The position numbers were made by a program, and so were the translations under genes. Positions 6,090 to 11,847 of a stretch of 11,847 bases of DNA are shown here, piece by piece. The DNA is taken from NCBI GenBank assembly GCA_031277045.1, contig JAISLX010000022.1, positions 1 to 11,847 of the forward strand. The letters run 5' to 3'. Source of the DNA: Treponema sp. GTDB lineage: Bacteria; Spirochaetota; Spirochaetia; Treponematales; Breznakiellaceae. The notes under the pieces were generated by a model. That model made no database searches. It saw only the letters and a list, made by a program, of their open reading frames with translations, and was not told where the DNA came from. Each line of letters opens with the position of its first letter. Within the stretch, counting starts at the first letter, position 1.

Positions 6090-6193
6090 CGCTTAACACA
6101 ACAAAAAATTGGATTTTGTCAGAAATCCGTTTGTTGGGGACTTGAAGCCAACTTTTGGTTTGCGGATAACCAACCGGGTTGTTGAACAAGCCC
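6090..6193 (+). repeat. Copy B of the ~105-bp structured intergenic repeat
   Basis: Matches the reverse complement of 5135-5242 over its full length with a few substitutions and short indels. Shared blocks include CGCTTAA, ACAACAAAAAA, GGATTTTGTCA, CTTGAAGCCAAC, GGATAACCAACCGGGTT and GAACAAG. It lies inside the leader of the rightward operon, about 80 bases upstream of its start codon, and in the same orientation to that gene as copy A is to the leftward gene. Confidence 0.75.
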
Positions 6194-6208
6194 GTCAGCG
6201 GTCTGGGA

Positions 6209-6235
6209 TTTTTCAACCACGGCATGGTTGAAAAA
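6209..6235. repeat. Perfect stem-loop just upstream of rightward operon
   Basis: Arms TTTTTCAACCA (6209-6219) and TGGTTGAAAAA (6225-6235), loop CGGCA. The flanks CAGCGGT (6196-6202) and ACCGTTG (6237-6243) can extend the helix after an internal loop, with one G-U pair. It ends 40 bases before the ATG. The tract after the stem is A-rich on the plus strand, so it is not a terminator in the direction of the operon. Confidence 0.5.
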
Positions 6236-6275
6236 AACCGTTGATTTTAATTTTTAGGTATTGGGGGAAAATGAC

Positions 6276-7574
6276 ATGAGAAAACCGGTAATTATGGCGT
6301 GCTTGCTGCTTGTTTTAGGCGGCGCCCTTGTGTTTGCGGGCGGTAACAAACAGGACGGTCAATCCGCGGGCGGCGCGGGAGTGATAGTAATTAATCATCC
6401 GCACTATGCGGTGGGAACCCATTTAAGCGCCCCCGCGTGGAATTCGTTCTACCGGCGTTTTACCGAAAAGTACAAAGGTAAAATCGAGCTTAGGATTGAG
6501 GAACTGCCCAGCGATACACTGTACGCCGACAAGATGAAAGTTCTGGCGGCCACCAAGGAACTGCCCGACGTGGTTGACGGAAAAGACGGCGTCCGTACCC
6601 TGGCGATTCAGAACGGCCAGGCTGTTGACCTGACACCTTATTTGGACCGCGATCCCGATTTCAGGGACAAGGTCGTCGGCCCGTCCGCCATTGCCGCCAA
6701 TACTATTGACGGTAAGGTTTACTCGATTGCCACCAGCCCCCAGGTTTTGGGCTATTACTACAACAAAGAATTATTCAAAAAAGCGGGTATAAGCCCTGCG
6801 AAAACATGGGATGAATGGTTCAGCAACTGTGAAAAACTTAAAGCCATCGGCGTCGCGCCCCTTGCCCTGATGACCGGTGAAAATCAGTGGACCACAAATC
6901 TTATTCTGTCGGCGATGGTAGCTTCCCGGGGGCCCGCCGGTCAGACGTTCATGAATACGAAGTACCCTAAAACCTACCAGACTCCGGAAATGATCGCCGG
7001 CCTTACGGACATTCAGCGCTGCCTCCAAAAATACACTACCCCCGACGCCCTGGGCGCGATATATGCCAACGCCGCTAATAATTTCCTTATGGAGCAGGCC
7101 GCCATTATCTCCAATGGCCCGTGGATGATTGGCGACTTCACTAATCTTCAAAAAGTCCTTCCCGGTTTTGATAAAAAAGTCGGCTGGTCTATGTTCCCCG
7201 GCGACGGCCTTACCATGAGTTTCGCCGAGGGTTATGTGCTCTGCGCCCCGCCTGAGCGGAGGGACGCGGCCTGGACCTTCCTCAAAGAAATGGCTTCCCG
7301 GGAGAGTCAGATGGAACGGCTCCGCCTTTCGGGGCAGCTTCCCTCGGCGGTGGATCTGGAAATACCCCAGGATGTACGGGATTCGATGCCCCTTGTCGCG
7401 GATATAGCGAATGCCATAGGCAAGGTGAAGTACCACGGGGACACTTTTTCCGTGGTTGCCTATGCCTCTGTTATTGACGCGCTGGGGCGCTATTATCCTG
7501 AACTTGCCGCCGGAACCCTAAGCCCTGCCCAACTGGCGGCCAAACTTGACGAGGCGGCCGCCGCGGCCCGTTAA
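6276..7574 (+). CDS. Extracellular sugar-binding protein of ABC transporter (family 1, MalE/UgpB-like)
   Basis: 432 aa periplasmic binding protein, first gene of the rightward importer. The signal peptide MRKPVIMACLLLVLGGALVFAGG has a probable cleavage near VFA (about residue 21). The only nearby cysteine (residue 9) is too early for a lipobox. Family-1 hallmarks: a degenerate N-terminal lobe with FTEKYKGKIELRIEELPSDTLYADKMKVLAA, then IDGKVYSIATSPQVLGYYYNKELFKKAGI...TWDEW at about 144-181, and SNGPWMIGDF in the second lobe. The frame extends to a TTG at 6261, but the ATG at 6276 has GGGGGA seven bases upstream and starts the signal peptide. It is not closely similar to the leftward binding protein beyond the signal region, so the two operons probably carry different sugars. 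A perfect stem-loop follows the stop. Confidence 0.92.
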   Translation: MRKPVIMACLLLVLGGALVFAGGNKQDGQSAGGAGVIVINHPHYAVGTHLSAPAWNSFYRRFTEKYKGKIELRIEELPSDTLYADKMKVLAATKELPDVVDGKDGVRTLAIQNGQAVDLTPYLDRDPDFRDKVVGPSAIAANTIDGKVYSIATSPQVLGYYYNKELFKKAGISPAKTWDEWFSNCEKLKAIGVAPLALMTGENQWTTNLILSAMVASRGPAGQTFMNTKYPKTYQTPEMIAGLTDIQRCLQKYTTPDALGAIYANAANNFLMEQAAIISNGPWMIGDFTNLQKVLPGFDKKVGWSMFPGDGLTMSFAEGYVLCAPPERRDAAWTFLKEMASRESQMERLRLSGQLPSAVDLEIPQDVRDSMPLVADIANAIGKVKYHGDTFSVVAYASVIDALGRYYPELAAGTLSPAQLAAKLDEAAAAAR

Positions 7575-7594
7575 GACCGGGGGCCTAATTTAAC

Positions 7595-7624
7595 TCTGTC
7601 CCAATGCGCCTGCATTGGGACAGA
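7595..7624 (+). repeat. Perfect intercistronic stem-loop after binding-protein gene
   Basis: Thirteen-base arms TCTGTCCCAATGC (7595-7607) and GCATTGGGACAGA (7612-7624), loop GCCT, 20 bases after the stop codon. No U-run follows directly. It has the same location and probable role as the hairpin at 3545-3568 in the leftward operon, though the sequences are unrelated. Confidence 0.65.
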
Positions 7625-7659
7625 CTGCCTTGAAATACTTTTTATATTAGGGAAATCGT

Positions 7660-8526
7660 ATGAAAGCAAAGAAAAGGTGGATCGTCTTGTTCCTTGCCCC
7701 CGGTGTTCTGCTTTTTTTGTTTGTGTACTTTATTTCTATTGTTAATGTTTTTGGGACATCCTTTACCAATTGGAGAATCGGACAGAATATCCAATTCGCT
7801 GGATTCGCGAATTATATATCCATGTTTGGCTCCCAGCGCTTCCTCAAGGCCCTGCATAATAACCTTATCTGGATACTTCTCCAATCCACGGTGCATGTGG
7901 CTATCGGCGTTGTTTTTGCCCTGATAATGGCCCGGAAAAAATGGTATAGCAAGGTAAGCCGGACTGTTTTTATGCTCCCCAACATTATTTCCACCGCGGC
8001 CCTGGGTATGCTGTTTTTTAATATTTTCAACCCGATGTACGGGCTTGTGAATAAAATTATCCAGCTTTTTGGCAACAAGGCTTTCAGCGTCAATTGGTAC
8101 GCCAGCCCCCAGACCGCCTTTTTCGCCGTTACCATCACGTGGCTTCCCTTTGCGGCGATAATTTCCATTCTGGTTACCGCGGAGCTGGCCGCTATCCCCG
8201 AAGAAATATTTGAAGCCGCCACCATCGACGGCGTTACCGAATTTCAGATGAATTGGCTGATAAAACTTCCCATGATTAGAAACGCCATCGGTACGGGAAC
8301 TATCCTCGCGGCGACATCCATGCTTCAAAAGATGGACATTCTTATTATGACATCCAACGGCGGCCCGGGAAATACAACCATGAATCTTCCCCTGCTCATC
8401 TATCTTACCGCCATGCAGGATAATAATTTCGCGCTGGCAAACACCTACGGCGTTGTGCTTATTTTAATCGGCCTTGCCTCTATCGGCTTTATCAACAAAA
8501 TCTACCGGATGAACGACCCGGTGTAA
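7660..8526 (+). CDS. ABC transporter permease, CUT1 sugar type (UgpA/MalF-like)
   Basis: 288 aa inner-membrane subunit of the rightward importer. Membrane segments lie near 8-30, 68-90, 102-122, 152-175, 205-225 and 260-280. The EAA loop is at about 182-206 (EIFEAATIDGVTEFQMNW, then KLPMI), and SNGGPGNTT (232-240) is a common MalF/UgpA-family stretch. The start is supported by AGGG eight bases upstream. It lies 85 bases after the binding-protein gene across a stem-loop and 21 bases before the second permease, with which it should form the translocation pore. The substrate is unknown; the family takes up mono- and oligosaccharides or glycerol phosphate. Confidence 0.93.
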   Translation: MKAKKRWIVLFLAPGVLLFLFVYFISIVNVFGTSFTNWRIGQNIQFAGFANYISMFGSQRFLKALHNNLIWILLQSTVHVAIGVVFALIMARKKWYSKVSRTVFMLPNIISTAALGMLFFNIFNPMYGLVNKIIQLFGNKAFSVNWYASPQTAFFAVTITWLPFAAIISILVTAELAAIPEEIFEAATIDGVTEFQMNWLIKLPMIRNAIGTGTILAATSMLQKMDILIMTSNGGPGNTTMNLPLLIYLTAMQDNNFALANTYGVVLILIGLASIGFINKIYRMNDPV

Positions 8527-8547
8527 ACACAAGAGGGCGGAACTGTT

Positions 8548-9378
8548 ATGAAAAAGAAACCAATATTACCGGGGATTCCGGCTAACCTGTTTGTTATTCT
8601 GATCTTTGTTATTTCCGTTGTACCCTTTATCTGGGTTTTGCTGTCCTCCCTCAAGACAAACCGGGAAATACTCACCTTTTCTTTCGGGTTCGGCAGCGGC
8701 GTTTACTGGCAAAATTACCGGAACGCGTTCAGAATTGCCCCCATTGCCCGGTATTTTGGGAACAGCGTTTTTATAACGTTTTTTGGCATTGTGATTAACC
8801 TCCTGATAATGAGCATGGCCGCCTATGTGCTTGCCCGTGTCGAATTTAAGTTAAAAACGTTTTTCCGGCTCCTCTTTTCACTGGGGCTGCTTATTCCCGG
8901 CGCGGCTCTGCTGCTTCCCCTTTACACTACGGTTAAAACGGTGGGCCTTTATAACAATATATGGGGCCTTATTTTTGTATATACGGCCTTTGGAATTCCC
9001 ACTTCGGTCTTTATCATGTCCAGTTATTTCCTGACCATCCCCAAGGAAATGGAGGAATCCGCCTATATCGACGGCGCGGGCTTTATACGAACCTACGGTG
9101 TCATCGTCCTGCCCCTGGCCCGGCCCGCCTTCGCTACGGCGGGGATTATGCAGTTTCTGCACTGCTGGAACGAATTCCAGTTCGCCCTGACCCTGACTAC
9201 CGGCCACGAAGCCCGTACATTGCCGGTGGCGCTGTACTATTTTAAGAGCGCCTTTGCCAGCGACTATGGCGCCATGTTTGCCGCCATCGTATTGGTTTCG
9301 CTGCCCAGTATCATCGTTTATATCTGCCTGCAGGAGCAGGTTGTTTCGGGTCTTGCCGCCGGATCGGTGAAAGGATAA
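8548..9378 (+). CDS. ABC transporter permease, CUT1 sugar type (UgpC-partner/MalG-like)
   Basis: 276 aa second permease of the rightward importer. Segments lie near 13-34, 72-96, 108-128, 138-160, 190-212 and 240-262. The EAA loop is at about 166-192 (KEMEESAYIDGAGFIRTYG, then IVLPLARP), and the C-terminus VVSGLAAGSVKG is typical of MalG/AraQ-type subunits. GAGGG lies about ten bases before the ATG. It is the last gene of the operon. No ATPase or sugar-metabolising enzyme follows: the next gene, purH, is convergent. Confidence 0.93.
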   Translation: MKKKPILPGIPANLFVILIFVISVVPFIWVLLSSLKTNREILTFSFGFGSGVYWQNYRNAFRIAPIARYFGNSVFITFFGIVINLLIMSMAAYVLARVEFKLKTFFRLLFSLGLLIPGAALLLPLYTTVKTVGLYNNIWGLIFVYTAFGIPTSVFIMSSYFLTIPKEMEESAYIDGAGFIRTYGVIVLPLARPAFATAGIMQFLHCWNEFQFALTLTTGHEARTLPVALYYFKSAFASDYGAMFAAIVLVSLPSIIVYICLQEQVVSGLAAGSVKG

Positions 9379-9439
9379 AGCTCCGGGCCGCCCTCACGCT
9401 CGTGGGATTGCGTTGTTTTTTCACTTCACCTCCAGTGGA

Positions 9440-9463
9440 TCCGCGTTACCGCCGCAGATTTTT
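9440..9463 (+). terminator. Possible weak terminator in the gap between convergent operons
   Basis: TCCGCG (9440-9445) pairs with CGCAGA (9453-9458) with one C-A mismatch, then TTTTT (9459-9463). It lies 60 bases after the last permease gene. The stem is short and imperfect. A T6 run at 9416-9421 follows another weak hairpin. The 126-base gap holds nothing else I can support. Confidence 0.25.
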
Positions 9464-9504
9464 CACTGAAAGCATAAGTTGAGGCGAAGCGGAGTCCGGG
9501 CCCC

Positions 9505-11250
9505 CTAGTGCTTAAAATGCCGGGTCCCGGTAAAGACCATAGCGATGCCGTGCCTGTCGCAGGCCTCGATGGAAAGCCTGTCGTTTACCGAACCCCCCGG
9601 CTGGATGATGGCTTTGATCCCCGCGGCGGCGGCGGCCTCCACCACATCGGCGAAGGGGAAAAAGGCGTCGCTGGCCAACACGCGGGCGGTCCCGCCGGCG
9701 AAAACGCCGCCAACAGAAGCGCCGGCGTCCCCGGCCCCGCCAGATCCGGCGCCGTTCGCCGCGACCTTGGCGGCCCGCTCCAGGGCCTGCCGGGCGGGCC
9801 AGATCCGGTTGACCTGGCCGCCGCCGATGCCCGCCGCCGCCTCGTCCTTAACAACGAGGATGGCGTTGGACTTTACAAAGCTTACCGCCCTCATGCCAAA
9901 AATCATGTCCCGGACATCGGCGGCGGCGGGCCGGGCCCTAGTAACAATTTCCCACTTTTCAAAGAGTTTCCGGTCCGTCTCCTGAACCAGGAGGCCGCCG
10001 TCAACGGCGCAGTACTCGCGGGTTTCGCGGGGGGCCCGGCGGGCCCGCATGATCCGCAGGTTCTTTTTCCTTTTTAAGACCGCCAGGGCCTCGTCCTCAA
10101 AATCCGGGGCGGCGACAATTTCAAGAAAAAGTTTCCCCAGTTTTTCCGCTGTGGCCGCGTCCAGCTTTGCGTTGACCGCCACAATGCCCCCGAAGATCGA
10201 CCCCGGATCGCAGGCGTAGGTTTTTTCGTAAGCCTCAAGCGGGCCGCGCCCCAGGGCGATCCCGCAGGGGCTGTTGTGCTTCACCGCCACGCAGCAGACC
10301 CGCCGCCCCGCCCCGCCGGAAGCGCCTCCCCCATCAGCGCCCCCATTGGAAGCGTCTCCCCCGCCGGCGGGCGCGGAATCCAATATGCCCAGGGCCCGGA
10401 TATCCCCTTCCCCCAGCGGCGGCTGCCCGTCCGCCGGAAGGCCAAAGGCGCAGGCCGCCTTCCAAGCCAGGTCCAGGTCGCGGATATTGTTGTAGCCCAG
10501 TTCCTTGCCGTGAAGCTGCTCCATGCCCCCCAGCGCGCCGGGCCGGTCGGTGTGGAGGTACAGCGCCGCGCTCTGGTGGCCGTTCTCCCCGTAGCGGAGG
10601 TCCTGGGCCTTCTTCAAAGAAAGGGGCCAGTAGGCGGGGTACTCGTCCTCCCCGTCCAGGAGGCAGCGGGCAATGGCCGCGTCGTAGGCGCCGGTTAAGT
10701 CAAAAACCTTCCCCGCCAGATGCCTCCGTAAGCCCTCAGGAACCAGCCCTGCTTTGAGCCCCGCGACAACTTCCCCGTAATCGGCGCTGTCCGTCAGCGC
10801 GATCACGTCCCGGTAGTTTTTCGCCGCCGAGCGCAGCATCGACGGCCCGCCGATGTCGATAAACTCGATAATCTCGGCGATTTCGTTGTTTTTTTTCCCG
10901 GTAGCAGCGGCGCTTTTCTCGCGGACTTTTTCAAAAAACGGGTAGAGGTTCACGCAGACCAGATCGATAAGGCCGATGCCCTGCCGTTCCAGAGTTTCGA
11001 TGTGGTCGCCCAGGTCCCGCCGGGCCAGCAGCCCCGCGTGGATCGCCGGGTGCAGGGTCTTAACCCGGCCGTCAAGACATTCGGGAAAGCCGGTTACCGC
11101 GGACACATCGGTTACCGGAACCCCGCGCTCCACCAGATACCGGGCTGTCCCCCCGGTGGAAACAATCTCCCAGCCCGCGCCGGCAAGGTACGCCGCCAGT
11201 TCCCCAACCCCGTCCTTGTTAAACACGCTGATAAGCGCCCGCTTCCCCAT
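9505..11250 (-). CDS. purH: Bifunctional AICAR formyltransferase / IMP cyclohydrolase
   Basis: 581 aa cytoplasmic enzyme of the last two steps of IMP synthesis: formylation of AICAR with 10-formyl-tetrahydrofolate, then ring closure. The IMP cyclohydrolase domain is at about 1-150, with STGGTARYL (31-39), RVKTLHPAIHAGLLARR (62-78), NLYPF (101-105) and DIGGPSMLRSAAKNY (132-146). The AICAR transformylase domain runs from about 200 to the end, with LRYGENGHQ (218-226), the catalytic VKHNSPCG (323-330, Lys-His pair 324-325), ASDAFFPFADVVE (526-538) and IIQPGGSVND (548-557). Homologues are mostly 510-540 aa. The excess lies in Gly/Ala/Ser-rich stretches at about 270-316 and 496-519. Start ATG 11250 has AAGGAG six bases upstream, right after a terminator U-run. 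purN precedes it on the same strand. Confidence 0.96.
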   Translation of the reverse strand: MGKRALISVFNKDGVGELAAYLAGAGWEIVSTGGTARYLVERGVPVTDVSAVTGFPECLDGRVKTLHPAIHAGLLARRDLGDHIETLERQGIGLIDLVCVNLYPFFEKVREKSAAATGKKNNEIAEIIEFIDIGGPSMLRSAAKNYRDVIALTDSADYGEVVAGLKAGLVPEGLRRHLAGKVFDLTGAYDAAIARCLLDGEDEYPAYWPLSLKKAQDLRYGENGHQSAALYLHTDRPGALGGMEQLHGKELGYNNIRDLDLAWKAACAFGLPADGQPPLGEGDIRALGILDSAPAGGGDASNGGADGGGASGGAGRRVCCVAVKHNSPCGIALGRGPLEAYEKTYACDPGSIFGGIVAVNAKLDAATAEKLGKLFLEIVAAPDFEDEALAVLKRKKNLRIMRARRAPRETREYCAVDGGLLVQETDRKLFEKWEIVTRARPAAADVRDMIFGMRAVSFVKSNAILVVKDEAAAGIGGGQVNRIWPARQALERAAKVAANGAGSGGAGDAGASVGGVFAGGTARVLASDAFFPFADVVEAAAAAGIKAIIQPGGSVNDRLSIEACDRHGIAMVFTGTRHFKH

Positions 11251-11262
11251 ACCGCACTCCTT

Positions 11263-11289
11263 AAAAAAAACGGGCGGCTCTCCCGCCCG
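11263..11289 (-). terminator. Intrinsic terminator between purN and purH
   Basis: On the minus strand: CGGGCGG (11289-11283), loop GAGAG, CCGCCCG (11277-11271), then eight U (11270-11263). This is a typical rho-independent form. It starts 42 bases after the purN stop and its U-run is directly followed by the purH Shine-Dalgarno AAGGAG. There is no room for a separate purH promoter downstream, so it should act as a partial terminator or attenuator between the two genes. Confidence 0.75.
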
Positions 11290-11331
11290 GCATCGTCACT
11301 ACCACCGCCTCGCCCGACATCGTCAGTCCCG

Positions 11332-11847
11332 TCAACGCCCCGCCAGGCGTTCCACCATCAGGGCCGCCGCCTCCACAATGGCGATATGCTCCTCCCCGCT
11401 GATCCGCCGGGCCAGGCTTCCCGCACTGTCCCCCGCCAGCACCGGAACCCGCCGCTGCAACAGAATGGGCCCCGTGTCCGTCCCCCCGTCCACCAGGTGA
11501 ACCGTGCAGCCGGACTCCGCCTCCCCCGCCGCCAGCACCGCCCGGTGTACGCGCTCCCCGTACATTCCCGGCCCCCCGAATTTGGGCAGCAGCGCCGGGT
11601 GGAGGTTGATGATCCTCCCGGCGTAGGCCTCGATAATCTCCCCCGCCAGAATCGACAAAAACCCCGCCAGAATAATCAGCCCAACCCCCCGCCCCCGGGC
11701 CAGCGCCAGTATTCGGCCGGACAGCTCCCGCCGCCGCGCCTCCCTGGGCAGCGAAGGGTCCGCCGCCACCACCAGCGCGGGGATCCCCGCCAGCCGCGCC
11801 CGCTCCAGCGCGTAGGCCCCCTCCCGGTCGGAGACAACCGCGGCGAT
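11332..11847 (-). CDS. purN: Phosphoribosylglycinamide formyltransferase (GART), 5' part cut by window edge
   Basis: 171 codons in frame from the right edge to the TGA at 11332. The frame continues upstream of the GTG at 11772 with IAAVVSDREGAYALERARLAGIP, which is typical PurN sequence, so the true start lies beyond the window (about 40 residues missing). The enzyme transfers formyl from 10-formyl-tetrahydrofolate to GAR in purine synthesis. Visible motifs: LIILAGFLSIL, INLHPALLPKFGG with the catalytic Asn/His region, GCTVHLVDGGTDTGPILLQRRVPV with the catalytic Asp (the D preceding TGP), and AGDSAGSLARRI. It is followed by a terminator and then purH, which supports a pur gene cluster. Confidence 0.93.
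   Translation of the reverse strand: MAAVVSDREGAYALERARLAGIPALVVAADPSLPREARRRELSGRILALARGRGVGLIILAGFLSILAGEIIEAYAGRIINLHPALLPKFGGPGMYGERVHRAVLAAGEAESGCTVHLVDGGTDTGPILLQRRVPVLAGDSAGSLARRISGEEHIAIVEAAALMVERLAGR

Larger units (their letters stand above)
6042..6275 (+). promoter_or_regulatory. Structured 5' leader of rightward sugar operon
   Basis: Predicted untranslated leader from the promoter at 6007-6035 to the start codon. Visible helices in order: CAGAAAC (6049-6055) with GTTTCTG (6060-6066), or alternatively that GTTTCTG with a second CAGAAAC (6084-6090), the latter enclosing CCGGA-GG-TCCGG (6072-6083). Then come the hairpins of copy B (6090-6193) and a final stem at 6209-6235. The leader resembles no riboswitch class I can name. 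Its use of mutually exclusive pairings suggests, but does not prove, a regulatory RNA. Confidence 0.45.

Noticed and set aside
5135..6193. Inverted repeats as ends of an insertion sequence
   Set aside because: No transposase or remnant between them and no target-site duplication seen; the 850 bases inside are regulatory-looking, not a transposon body.
5995..6225. Shared peptide NPVGY...WLQV...FFVV in frames antisense to the leaders (copy A and copy B)
   Set aside because: Explained by nucleotide identity of the two repeat copies; the frames are kept in register only by compensating indels and have no start signals.
6771..7436. 221-aa minus-strand frame
   Set aside because: Antisense shadow of the rightward binding-protein gene.
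7642..8328. 228-aa minus-strand frame
   Set aside because: Exact antisense shadow of the UgpA/MalF-like permease gene.

Overview
The window reads as part of a spirochaete chromosome, most plausibly a Treponema relative of the termite-gut type. That is an inference from several features: paired binding-protein-dependent sugar transporters without an ATPase gene, binding-protein leaders of the form MRK...LVFA(A/G)G, moderately high GC, and many palindromic intergenic repeats. No rRNA, tRNA, CRISPR array, transposase or phage gene is visible.

Left part (1-5073, all minus strand). A CUT1 sugar-import operon is read in the order binding protein (5073-3583), LplB-type permease (3517-2561), LplC-type permease (2551-1565). 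It is followed after a 43-base gap by an Sfp-type 4'-phosphopantetheinyl transferase (1521-823). After a 238-base gap comes the N-terminal two-thirds of a D-amino-acid aminotransferase (dat), which runs off the left edge and probably has its own promoter.

Centre (5074-6275). About 1.2 kb of almost gene-free DNA separates two divergent sugar-transport operons. It holds an imperfect ~105-bp repeat in two inverted copies (5135-5242 and 6090-6193), each in the same orientation relative to the operon it precedes. Other contents are a 13-base G tract with promoter-like flanks, a cluster of hairpin palindromes, a near-consensus promoter (TTGACA-17-TACAAT, 6007-6035) for the rightward operon, and a structured leader of about 235 bases. 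This is the most unusual part of the window and the best candidate for undescribed regulation.

Right-centre (6276-9378, plus strand). A second CUT1 operon encodes a MalE/UgpB-like binding protein, a UgpA/MalF-like permease and a UgpC/MalG-like permease. Neither operon carries an ATPase, so both presumably use a shared MsmX-type ATPase encoded elsewhere. In both operons a perfect stem-loop lies directly after the binding-protein gene.

Right part (9505-11847, minus strand). Purine synthesis genes: purN (partial, entering from the right edge) then purH, separated by a typical intrinsic terminator whose U-run abuts the purH ribosome binding site. PurH carries two low-complexity Gly/Ala-rich insertions. 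This part looks clearly richer in G+C than the second transport operon.
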